From: Xylanibacter ruminicola
Lineage (GTDB): Bacteria > Bacteroidota > Bacteroidia > Bacteroidales > Bacteroidaceae
Direction: 5' to 3'
DNA length: 64,000 bases
NCBI RefSeq assembly: GCF_900142525.1
Contig: NZ_FRBD01000002.1
Span: 1-64,000, forward strand
Below, one piece after another: positions 20,048 through 28,266 of this stretch. The translations under genes and the position numbers were made by a program. Each line of letters opens with the position of its first letter. Position 1 is the first letter of the stretch. Under the pieces are notes generated by a model that worked only from the letters and a program-made list of their open reading frames with translations, was not told where the DNA came from and did not search any database.

Positions 20048-22390
20048 ATGAAGGAAATATATCAACCAATTTGTAAGAAGGCTATAGTGCTGTTATTGCT
20101 ATTAAACGTAGTGATAGCCAGCAAAGCTCAAACATATCTTTCTGATATCTACAAGCCCTCCAGTTCTTTTCTATATCATGCATATCCCACCAAAGGTAGC
20201 GACGTCATGAAAATAGCCTCCTACAAATATAAAGGAGGTTTTGTTATTGAATCAGGAAAGCACGGACTGATAGCAGAGAAGAATTCCGGATATGCCGTTT
20301 TCGATCTTAAAGACAACTACGATAAAATCAGTTTTGTACTTGGCCCATATGACCCGAAAGGAGCCGGAGAAGGCGAATACGTAATCCTGACTATGAAAGC
20401 CGACGGCAAGAAAGTGCTTGATAAAGTAGTTTGGAACCACGACGCTCCACAAGAGTGCGTCATAGAGTTGAACGGGGCCCGTCAGTTACGCTTTGATTTG
20501 CCAAAAGGCTCTACCGATGTAGCATTTGGAGCCGTGAAACTATGGAAAGCAGGTCAGGAATACAAGCCCACTGCCGATCCGCTGCGCGCCATTCCCACAA
20601 ACGATCGCGTGCAATTGGTTGGTCAGCTCTTTCCTCATTTTATGCGCCAAACAGGTTGGGTGCACCCTATTACATCGAAAAAGGTTGAGGGATTTGAAAG
20701 TGTTGCCAACATCCGGATGAACCAGGTAGAATACAAAACCGGGCTTCAATTTACTGCTAATCAGGCCTTTACGGGCAATAATGAGGCGTGGGCCTACTTC
20801 TGGCTGCAGAAAAAGTATAGTAAGATTTCGTTTATTGTCGGCCCTCGCGACAACCAATCGACAATGGCCACAGGATGGCTAACTGTTAAGGGCGATGGCA
20901 AAATCCTGTATGAAAAGCGATTAGGAGAGCGCGACTTAGCCGAACAGGTTGTGTTGGATGTAGAAGGTATCAATCAAATTTCGTTTCATAGCATAGACGA
21001 ACTTCACCGTCTTATGGGCGGCATCGTCTTTGGAGTAGTTAATATATTTGCCTATCCTACCAATTATGATATGGCATTGCTACCTAAAGCAGGCGAAGTA
21101 AACGGATCGAAAAGCAAACTGTCACAATTACCTGATGTGTGCAGACTGGTATCCAACATCGAGCCCTATTCTGTTCAGGGTATTGTGAATTACAAGAATA
21201 GCGTGTTCAAAGGCGAGTCTGATTATATCACTTTCTCGATGGGAGGCGAATCATTCAACGAAGGTTTTGTGCTGACCAGCGGAGCGACACTTCTTGGCGA
21301 AGATATCAGTTCTTACTATAAATTTGATTTGGCTGGAGAATTCGACTACATGACCTTCACCGTTGGTGCTTTGACTAACCGACGGGTGATGTCCGACGAT
21401 AACATCCGCATCTACGTCGATGACAAGGTGGTGCTTGATACAGTCATCCATTGCACCTGGCCCAATCAGCACTTCACTATTCCGCTAAACAAATGCCGAA
21501 CCGTGATGTTTGCCAAACCTGGTACAGGCAGCGATACCCAGCCATACTTCGGCTTTGGCGACATTACCCTTTATCGTGGAGAGGTAGTGGCCAACAACCT
21601 CTATGAACATCCAAAACCAGAATGCCCCGATTCGGCCGACCTGATTGATCTTTGTAAACGACCATATTTCCACTTTGTTGGTCGCTACCTAAGCAGGATG
21701 ACAAACTTTGACTTTAATGACTGCTTCCAGAATGGTGGTTCGTTGCGCCGATACTTCAACATGAAAGACGGAACAAAGATATACAAAGGTGTTATGCTAG
21801 AGACAAATATTCCATTTGCCTTCGAGAACGTAACATTTATGGACCTTGCCTTTATGTTCCTGACTGGTGCTGGCGGCGAGATCTCCAGCAGTAACGTGAG
21901 TGCTGCTACAGGTGTTACTGCAGGTGCATCAGCTTTGCCCATCACCATGCTCAACTTATCGAAAGAAGCCCGCGAGAAAGGCGAAAGAGTACAAGACAGA
22001 GCCAAGGCAAACAACCTGAACCTGGGCGTGTTGTCGCTCTTCGGCCCTGGAGGCTATCAGTCATCAGCGGCAGCATTCAACATCTTTGGCGAGTATGACA
22101 CTTGTACCTTTACGGTGGCCAACAAGTCAGTTTTCGTCGATCCTTATGAGGAGGTGTTAGGTGGCTTTATGGGTGAAAAAGCGAAGGCGCCACCCGTACG
22201 TCTCGATGTCTTTGCCGACCAAGTAAAAGTGGGCGAGTTTATGCTGACCGACGATATGCAGCCCACCACCTATACCGTACCGGTAAATAGGAGTACACAG
22301 TTGATGTTCTGGCTGGAGTGTGGCGATGTGCGTTCTGGACAGTATGTGCTTTATGACATGAGTGTTAAGAAAAACAAGAAAAAAGAGTAA
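20048..22390 (+). CDS. Secreted protein with four NPCBM-like repeats
   Basis: The 780-residue protein has a signal peptide (hydrophobic 13-22, ending SKAQ). It then has four related segments at about 30-175, 185-335, 370-515 and 535-775. Each has the pattern GFxxxxG...FDLxxxYDxxxFxxG...Y..DGKxxL...V.L...R.L.F, as in NPCBM/NEW2 carbohydrate-binding-like modules. The fourth repeat carries an insertion rich in Gly/Ala with a hydrophobic stretch (MDLAFMFLTGAGG). No catalytic domain is visible, so it probably binds ligands in the periplasm or at the surface. It is the first gene of an apparent operon with the SH3 lipoprotein and the TPR gene. Confidence 0.6.
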   Translation: MKEIYQPICKKAIVLLLLLNVVIASKAQTYLSDIYKPSSSFLYHAYPTKGSDVMKIASYKYKGGFVIESGKHGLIAEKNSGYAVFDLKDNYDKISFVLGPYDPKGAGEGEYVILTMKADGKKVLDKVVWNHDAPQECVIELNGARQLRFDLPKGSTDVAFGAVKLWKAGQEYKPTADPLRAIPTNDRVQLVGQLFPHFMRQTGWVHPITSKKVEGFESVANIRMNQVEYKTGLQFTANQAFTGNNEAWAYFWLQKKYSKISFIVGPRDNQSTMATGWLTVKGDGKILYEKRLGERDLAEQVVLDVEGINQISFHSIDELHRLMGGIVFGVVNIFAYPTNYDMALLPKAGEVNGSKSKLSQLPDVCRLVSNIEPYSVQGIVNYKNSVFKGESDYITFSMGGESFNEGFVLTSGATLLGEDISSYYKFDLAGEFDYMTFTVGALTNRRVMSDDNIRIYVDDKVVLDTVIHCTWPNQHFTIPLNKCRTVMFAKPGTGSDTQPYFGFGDITLYRGEVVANNLYEHPKPECPDSADLIDLCKRPYFHFVGRYLSRMTNFDFNDCFQNGGSLRRYFNMKDGTKIYKGVMLETNIPFAFENVTFMDLAFMFLTGAGGEISSSNVSAATGVTAGASALPITMLNLSKEAREKGERVQDRAKANNLNLGVLSLFGPGGYQSSAAAFNIFGEYDTCTFTVANKSVFVDPYEEVLGGFMGEKAKAPPVRLDVFADQVKVGEFMLTDDMQPTTYTVPVNRSTQLMFWLECGDVRSGQYVLYDMSVKKNKKKE

Positions 22391-22396
22391 AAAGAT

Positions 22397-22888
22397 ATGA
22401 AAAGTTTTATCAAATTCCTAATTGTTGTGCTGGCAGGTTGCTGGGTGTATTATAAATGTAGCGGCAATAGCAGCCAGAATGACGGTGTATTGAAACAAGT
22501 AAAAGTAGCCGTTAAAACCGCCAATCTTCGCACTGGTCCTGGTACCAGTTACGGTTTTGTTACCGTAAGTGGTAATACAGACGACAAACTACTACTGAGC
22601 GGAGGCGATGTGCTGGATGTCTTAGCTGAAGAAGACGGCTGGTATCAGGTGCGCATTTCAGACAATCGCATAGCCTACATCAAGCAGAGCTTGTGTACTG
22701 ATATATCTAAGAAGAATACGAAGAGTAGTAAAACTAAAAAATCATCGAAATCATCTGCAGCCAAGAACACTGGTGATACACCTAAAAACCAAGAACAGCC
22801 AGCGGTTAAACCCCAAAAGGCAGCTACCCCTGAAGACGTGGTTGAAGAGGTGAAAGGCGGTCAGGCAGACGATGAAGTTATCTTCTAA
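22397..22888 (+). CDS. Lipoprotein with bacterial SH3 domain
   Basis: The 163-residue protein has a short N-terminus with a perfect lipobox (LAGC, Cys15). A bacterial SH3 domain (about 33-98) contains KTANLRTGPGTSYGFV and DGWYQVRISDNRIAYIKQS. A low-complexity tail (about 100-163) is rich in K, S, T and P and ends acidic. SH3b domains often bind peptidoglycan, so a cell-envelope role is likely. It starts 6 bases after the preceding gene stops, in the same operon. Confidence 0.75.
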   Translation: MKSFIKFLIVVLAGCWVYYKCSGNSSQNDGVLKQVKVAVKTANLRTGPGTSYGFVTVSGNTDDKLLLSGGDVLDVLAEEDGWYQVRISDNRIAYIKQSLCTDISKKNTKSSKTKKSSKSSAAKNTGDTPKNQEQPAVKPQKAATPEDVVEEVKGGQADDEVIF

Positions 22889-22899
22889 TAATCACGCGT

Positions 22900-23592
22900 A
22901 TGGATATTATCAACATATTGAAGAAAGCCGAAAAACTAACATCCGATCAGGAAAAGTTAGAATATCTGGGTCAATATATTGGCGAGCATTTAGACAAACT
23001 CTCGCCAAAGGAGTTCGTTCTCTTGCTCACACCATTGGTGGATATCTCTTATCGACTGTATCAGCAGTCGCCCTCGCTCGAGGCTTTAGGCGATTATACT
23101 GTCGCCATCACCAAATTAGCCGAGTATCTGATAGCAGACGATCAAGGGTGGAAAGCAAAACCGTTGTTAGAGAAAACTCAGCAACTGTTGAACGAACAAC
23201 CTGATATAGAGGCATATCAACAATGGCGATATGATACCTGGCTACAGATGGGGCAGTGTTATTACAACAACCAGCGCCGCCAGCAAGCCAAGCAGGCTTT
23301 CCAACAGGCCTTAGCTATTGCTGCTTCAGCGGGAATAGATGCAGACGATTGCCATTACTTTTTGGATAAGATAGAGAATCCTATGCTGAAATACGACCCC
23401 GTTGAGGATAGTAAAGAATATCTCGAGGTGATAGACGAGGTAGAGCAAAAGCTCTATGAGCAACTTAAAGATGAGCCTCGATTCATGGGTTTCTGCTTCC
23501 GATATTGGGCCGCCAAACGCGATATCTTAGCGGAATACGGCATTCAATGGCGTTCACCAGGAACTATGAACCCTCGAGTTATCTTTGATTAA
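22900..23592 (+). CDS. TPR-like cytoplasmic protein
   Basis: The 230-residue helical protein has no signal peptide. A clear TPR unit lies at about 108-140 (WLQMGQCYYNNQRRQQAKQA), preceded by less regular helical repeats. The C-terminal part (RFMGFCFRYWAAKRDILAEY) looks like a conserved domain that I do not recognise. It follows the SH3 lipoprotein gene after 11 bases and probably belongs to that operon. A role as a scaffold for protein partners is inferred only. Confidence 0.5.
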   Translation: MDIINILKKAEKLTSDQEKLEYLGQYIGEHLDKLSPKEFVLLLTPLVDISYRLYQQSPSLEALGDYTVAITKLAEYLIADDQGWKAKPLLEKTQQLLNEQPDIEAYQQWRYDTWLQMGQCYYNNQRRQQAKQAFQQALAIAASAGIDADDCHYFLDKIENPMLKYDPVEDSKEYLEVIDEVEQKLYEQLKDEPRFMGFCFRYWAAKRDILAEYGIQWRSPGTMNPRVIFD

Positions 23593-23632
23593 TCAAGCAA
23601 AAAGTATTATTGAAAATAAAAATTCATTATTC

Positions 23633-23663
23633 TTTGCATATTGTATGTTTTTTCGTATCTTTG
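23633..23663 (+). promoter_or_regulatory. Promoter of the sensor histidine kinase gene
   Basis: TTTG (23633-23636), a 19-base spacer and TATCTTTG (23656-23663) fit the consensus and argue against any start codon upstream of 23700. Confidence 0.75.
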
Positions 23664-23703
23664 CAACCGAAAAGGAATGATAATAATAATACGCGTTGCG
23701 AAA

Positions 23704-25350
23704 ATGAAGCTAGATAATCGCAGATGGATGCTGCTGGTAGCTGTATTGCTCAGTTTCCTGACTACCGTTGGAGTCAGCGCGCAGAAAAGTGTACCAAATC
23801 CGACGATAACCATAGGACTTGATGCAAACTACGCTCCGCTTCAGTATGTAGATAAGAATGGAATACCGCATGGATACGACGTTACTTTTACTCGCGCTTT
23901 GATGAGTAGAATGGGTGTTAAGTTCTATTATGTGCCTAGCACATGGAAAAAGGTCGAAGAGTCTCTGATTAAAGGTGATATCGATCTGGCTATGATGGTG
24001 TATTCATCCTATCGCAAAGATAGTGTATGCTATTCACGCCCCATCTTCCGACTGTATTATCAGGTTGTCTATCGTAAGTCGGACTATAAATCTTTTGATT
24101 TCCGTAATATTAAGGGTAAGACATTTGCATTTCTGAATTCACGACCTATCGGCGAATTGATGGACCGCGAAGGCGCCATCAGCGTGCGTGTGTATGATCT
24201 GGATGAGGCGATTCGTGACTTGGCCAAAGGTAAGTATGATGCTGTAATATGCTATCGCTATCAGGCCAAATATCTTATTAATCATTACCATCTTGACCAA
24301 TTGCAGGCAGAAGATATATCAATGCAGCCTCGTGAGTATTGCTATGTAAGCCATAATCAGGATCTGATAGACGACATCAGCCGCGAGATAGCTATGATGG
24401 AGGCCGAAGGCATTGTTGACGAGATTTATGGAAACGACATCGTGGAGACTGCCAAAAGCAAGATCCCCGTTTGGGTTTGGTATCTGTTTGGGGCCGTTGG
24501 CGTACTGTTTGTAGGGGCCTATATCTTCCTTTCTTATAGATCGCGCAAAAAGTTAAAGATAGCCAATGCTATGCTCGAGACCAATTACAAGATTCTTGAG
24601 ATGAGCCACATGGAGCTTGAAGAAACCAATCGTCAGTTGATTGCAGCAACAGAGAAAGCTGAAGAGTCATCGAAGATGAAGAGTAACTTCATCAAACAGA
24701 TATCGCACGAAATACGTACACCACTAAACATACTAAGTGGATTTGTACAGGTTATTACAACTCCAGGATTAGAACTGCAAGATGATGAGAAAATAAAGAT
24801 AGGTCAGGATATAGTACTGAATACCAATCGCATAACTAATCTGGTAAACAAGATGTTAGAACTCAGCGATGCTGGTAGCCGTAATGTTATTGAACGTAAT
24901 GAAAATACTACCGCAGCCCAGATAGCTGGCGATGCGGTAACAGCAACTAGCATAGCTGATGCAAACGGAATAAAGTTTGAACTGTCAATAGAACCTGAAG
25001 CCGAAAAAGTGAATGTCGTAACAAATCTGAATTCGGCTGTTCGTGCACTATCTCTGATTTTAGATAATGCCCGTAAGTTTTCAGGAGGTGCAACTGATAA
25101 GTATGTTCGTCTGACCGTTATGGCAAAACCAAACACAATAGAACTGGCCGTTGAAGATAATGGAATAGGAGTTCCGCCCAATGAGGCAGAACATATTTTC
25201 GAAGAGTTTGTTCAGCTTGACGATTTTTATGAGGGAACAGGTATCGGACTAACGATAGCCAGAAGCTTGGCCCGCCGAATGGGAGGCGATGTGACTCTTG
25301 ATACCAGCTATAGTCCTGGCGCAAGATTCATCTTGACACTGCCAAGATAA
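23704..25350 (+). CDS. Hybrid sensor: periplasmic solute-binding domain plus histidine kinase
   Basis: I start at 23704 (MKLDNRRWMLLVAVLLSFL, signal peptide); the frame extends to a TTG at 23641, but the promoter lies there. The 548-residue protein has an SBP_bac_3-type domain at about 35-245 (ITIGLDANYAPLQYVDKNGIPHGYDV, partly quoted as key residues D, Y, P, G), a transmembrane helix at about 256-277, a HisKA domain with H335 in ISHEIRTP, and a HATPase domain with VEDNGIGVP and GTGIGLTIA. It should sense a small solute, such as an amino acid, by direct binding in the periplasm. No response regulator is adjacent, so its partner is elsewhere. Confidence 0.88.
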   Translation: MKLDNRRWMLLVAVLLSFLTTVGVSAQKSVPNPTITIGLDANYAPLQYVDKNGIPHGYDVTFTRALMSRMGVKFYYVPSTWKKVEESLIKGDIDLAMMVYSSYRKDSVCYSRPIFRLYYQVVYRKSDYKSFDFRNIKGKTFAFLNSRPIGELMDREGAISVRVYDLDEAIRDLAKGKYDAVICYRYQAKYLINHYHLDQLQAEDISMQPREYCYVSHNQDLIDDISREIAMMEAEGIVDEIYGNDIVETAKSKIPVWVWYLFGAVGVLFVGAYIFLSYRSRKKLKIANAMLETNYKILEMSHMELEETNRQLIAATEKAEESSKMKSNFIKQISHEIRTPLNILSGFVQVITTPGLELQDDEKIKIGQDIVLNTNRITNLVNKMLELSDAGSRNVIERNENTTAAQIAGDAVTATSIADANGIKFELSIEPEAEKVNVVTNLNSAVRALSLILDNARKFSGGATDKYVRLTVMAKPNTIELAVEDNGIGVPPNEAEHIFEEFVQLDDFYEGTGIGLTIARSLARRMGGDVTLDTSYSPGARFILTLPR

Positions 25351-25393
25351 AAAGAGTACAAGTCTCTAAAGCACCCATAAAGTGGGGAACTTT

Positions 25394-26404
25394 TTAATTC
25401 TCTTCAATACCATAGTTTACAACTACATTCCAGTAGTCGTTCGAGTCATCTTTTACACAGATAGAAATATTAGTCGAATTTTGAACTTGATATTCAAGGA
25501 AATATTTACCATCTCCAAGATCTTTCCAGTCTTGTTCCCTAATAGATGATGTATTGCTGTTTAGTGCGAGACCGCATCCAGATTTTATTCTGACGCGGAA
25601 AGTGTATTTATTGCCTACTTTAAGGTTTTTACATAAAGGAATCTCTATGAGTTCAATCAATTCTTGTCCTTTGGAATATAGTTGGGGAAGGGTATTTCCT
25701 TCTTTCCTGAGACTCTCATAGATGCTATGAGCATTGATTCCATATTCTATACACAGTTCTGAAACGGGTGGCATGGCAAGAAATTCCTGCTTATACATGG
25801 GGCGGTCAATTAGTTGGAAGGTAATATCTCTGGGATAATGGCTGAAGATAAGCCATTCTGGATTGACGTTGAACCATGTCCAGCAGTTTTTCTTTCTTAT
25901 GAAAGTCTTACCTTCGACATAGCCTAACCCCCAAGTGGGATCCATGAATATTCCACGATCTTCGCTGGTATAGGCAAAAAGCCATGAATGCCCCTTCTTC
26001 TCGATGTAGCCGGTTTTATCTTTAGCGATGCCGTCGATAAATTCTACTTTTAGGCCTACTGCAGTTGCAATCTTATAGTACAGCTCGTTTATCGCCTGAC
26101 AAATGCCTCTTCGATACTGATAGCAAACATCCGCCGTATTGATTTTAAATGTCGTGTCGTAGGATATGCTGTCGCATATCCATTTATAAATAGCCTTGAT
26201 TTTCTGGTAGTCGGTATTGCAACCTTCGGTTATAGTATTGCCAATATCTTGGTAATTGTAATGAGACGTGGAAATACGTGGATTGTCTTTTGAGTGGCGT
26301 TTAAGATAAGATACAAAATTTTCTTCCTGTATGGTATCATTCTGTGCCATGATAGAGCCTAAACACAGAATGATACTTATTATTAATAGTAGAGAACGAG
26401 CCAT
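25394..26404 (-). CDS. Secreted transglutaminase-like cysteine protein
   Basis: The 336-residue protein has a signal peptide (residues 1-20, SIMAQ). The transglutaminase-like fold has C102 (RRGICQAINE), H139 (KKGHSWLFA) and D155 (FMDPTWG), so the papain-type triad is complete. The C-terminal 130 residues form a beta-rich domain with no match I recognise. Similar bacterial proteins act as peptidases or protein crosslinkers in the envelope. It is the last gene of a six-gene operon that also encodes a CHASE2 membrane protein and a second transglutaminase-like protein. Confidence 0.75.
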   Translation of the reverse strand: MARSLLLIISIILCLGSIMAQNDTIQEENFVSYLKRHSKDNPRISTSHYNYQDIGNTITEGCNTDYQKIKAIYKWICDSISYDTTFKINTADVCYQYRRGICQAINELYYKIATAVGLKVEFIDGIAKDKTGYIEKKGHSWLFAYTSEDRGIFMDPTWGLGYVEGKTFIRKKNCWTWFNVNPEWLIFSHYPRDITFQLIDRPMYKQEFLAMPPVSELCIEYGINAHSIYESLRKEGNTLPQLYSKGQELIELIEIPLCKNLKVGNKYTFRVRIKSGCGLALNSNTSSIREQDWKDLGDGKYFLEYQVQNSTNISICVKDDSNDYWNVVVNYGIEEN

Positions 26405-26415
26405 ATATGATATGT

Positions 26416-27063
26416 TTACTCGTTGAGATTAGTAGGAATGTAGGTTACCTCTATGCCGTCCTTGACGAAAATAGGCAAACCGGCATCTTTGTTTACATAC
26501 TCAATAGAGAGGGTTATGTCGCGAGGACCTAACTGCCTGCCATCAACCTCAAAGATCGACTTGTCGAGAATGACGGTGTTGCCATTTTTGCTCTTAAGCT
26601 TCTTAGTGAGCATGGTGTCTCCATACTTATAAGTAGCTTGGAAATAGCACTTGTCATTAAGCTCCACATCGGCTGGGAGTTCAATAGGATCAAGTAGATC
26701 GTATTGGCTCTCAAACACGCTGCCCAGTTTTTCATAGATAGTCTTTGGCGCATCGCTTGTGTCCATAAAGTCGTTAGTAGACAGGCGCTTGCTGCTGATA
26801 AGTGCTTCCATGCCCGTTTTGCGCATGTACTGTTTACCCAGCATTAGCATCTGTTTCTTGGTTGTAAGGTTAAAAACCTTAATAGCCTGTTTCTCCTTTT
26901 GCCATTTGATGGCATCCACATTTGTGAAGGTGTCGCCCACTTTGACTGCTTTGCCGTTATTATATGTGAGGCTGGCGTCGTTAACGAACAGCACCTTGTA
27001 ATTGTCTGCGCTGGCGTAGCTGAGCCACATGCCTAGGCAAGTAAGTAAGAGAAGTCGTTTCAT
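26416..27063 (-). CDS. Secreted protein of unknown function in the CHASE2 operon
   Basis: The 215-residue protein has a signal peptide (MKRLLLLTCLGMWLSYASA) and then a small beta-rich domain (about 22-75: YKVLFVNDASLTYNNGKAVK, KVGDTF, IKWQKEKQAIKVFN). A second beta domain follows (about 110-215). I do not recognise either domain by family. Its start overlaps the end of the CHASE2 gene by 4 bases (ATGA), so translation is coupled. It probably works next to the CHASE2 protein in the periplasm. Confidence 0.55.
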   Translation of the reverse strand: MKRLLLLTCLGMWLSYASADNYKVLFVNDASLTYNNGKAVKVGDTFTNVDAIKWQKEKQAIKVFNLTTKKQMLMLGKQYMRKTGMEALISSKRLSTNDFMDTSDAPKTIYEKLGSVFESQYDLLDPIELPADVELNDKCYFQATYKYGDTMLTKKLKSKNGNTVILDKSIFEVDGRQLGPRDITLSIEYVNKDAGLPIFVKDGIEVTYIPTNLNE

Positions 27064-28262
27064 TTTGATTTATTTTTATAGATGTTATATTTCTGCATAA
27101 ACGTATCGTAAAGAGAGTAGACGGTGGTTGGTACCCACATATTGAATGCCAAATCGTACCAACTGGCCACAAGAGCAATCACTAAGAATACAGTAGCTGT
27201 GCTGAGGAAAGACAGCACAATACTGAGCCATGGATTCATTACCATCGATGAGAATGAATGTCCTGATAGGTAGAATAGGCCGATGATTATATAGATAACA
27301 AACAATATGGCCATATAGGGCCAATTAACCAGATGCGCTCCTTGTGAAAGGGCAATATAGCCATTAAACAGTATCGATGATCCTGGTTGAGAGCCAAGGA
27401 ACGTAGAGTGAACATCGCTATTGAAATCACCAATCACAATCAGTTTGTCTTCTATCTGTTCGCTAACAGGCATCACCTCGTCAAGGTCTAATAAGTCGGC
27501 TGACAGATAGATGTAGTTGCGCTCGCGTGCCTGCCCCTCCTCGTCAAGCAGACTGCCAGTTATACGGATGGGCAGCAGCAGAGTAGCGCTGTTTTGGCAT
27601 AGTCGTCCTTGGTCGGTATACCATAGTCCGCCCATATGCTTAACAATATCAGAGCCAAAGCGGTCCTGATAAATCTTGAGTGCCACAGATGGATCCTCGT
27701 CGTGTATATATTGATAGCGAGAGAAGGTGAGGGCCTGCCAAGTTGTTGCATAGTCGGCATTGGATGCTTTCTGATAGAGCATGCTGTCGCACATGTTCGA
27801 TCCCTTGTGTTTAGGTATGACTATGCGGTCCATCGAGGTGATGGTGTGGAAGAGTGCTGAGTCATACTCCGTCTCCATTCCCTCCTCAAAGAACACATCC
27901 ATGAAGATGTAGCGATAGTTGTTGGCCTTTTTGGCAATGGTGAGAAATTGCAATAGTTTCTCGCGGTCGGTAATAACCATATTGCCTACAGGAACCTCGT
28001 TCTCCTCATAAGGAATAAGCATCTTGTCATAGCAAACATTGATAAACAGGATACTGTCAGGCACGTTACCAATCTGCATGCCCAAAAACTTCTTGTAGTC
28101 GGTAATCTGTTTGAGTGCACCGGTTTCACCCGGGAGTGGATAGCCCGAGTTTCCCATCACATAGGTGAATATGATGATAACCGTACTCGTCAGCACGGAG
28201 AGTGTTACTAACCTCCGCCGCTGACGAATCCACGTTTTTATAATAGTCCAAAGAGCCTTCAT
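27060..28262 (-). CDS. CHASE2-domain membrane protein without effector domain
   Basis: The 400-residue protein has a first transmembrane helix at about 19-36, a large extracytoplasmic domain (about 45-310), and two to three closing helices (about 314-375). The domain has CHASE2 features: ILFINVCYDK near its start and LIVIGDFNSDVHSTFLG followed by GSSILFNGYIALSQGAHL near its end. CHASE2 domains usually feed a kinase, cyclase or phosphatase after the last helix. Here only about 20 residues remain in the cytoplasm, so no effector is present. It starts 4 bases downstream of the end of the repeat-rich transglutaminase gene. Confidence 0.7.
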   Translation of the reverse strand: MKALWTIIKTWIRQRRRLVTLSVLTSTVIIIFTYVMGNSGYPLPGETGALKQITDYKKFLGMQIGNVPDSILFINVCYDKMLIPYEENEVPVGNMVITDREKLLQFLTIAKKANNYRYIFMDVFFEEGMETEYDSALFHTITSMDRIVIPKHKGSNMCDSMLYQKASNADYATTWQALTFSRYQYIHDEDPSVALKIYQDRFGSDIVKHMGGLWYTDQGRLCQNSATLLLPIRITGSLLDEEGQARERNYIYLSADLLDLDEVMPVSEQIEDKLIVIGDFNSDVHSTFLGSQPGSSILFNGYIALSQGAHLVNWPYMAILFVIYIIIGLFYLSGHSFSSMVMNPWLSIVLSFLSTATVFLVIALVASWYDLAFNMWVPTTVYSLYDTFMQKYNIYKNKSK

Positions 28263-28266
28263 AGGC

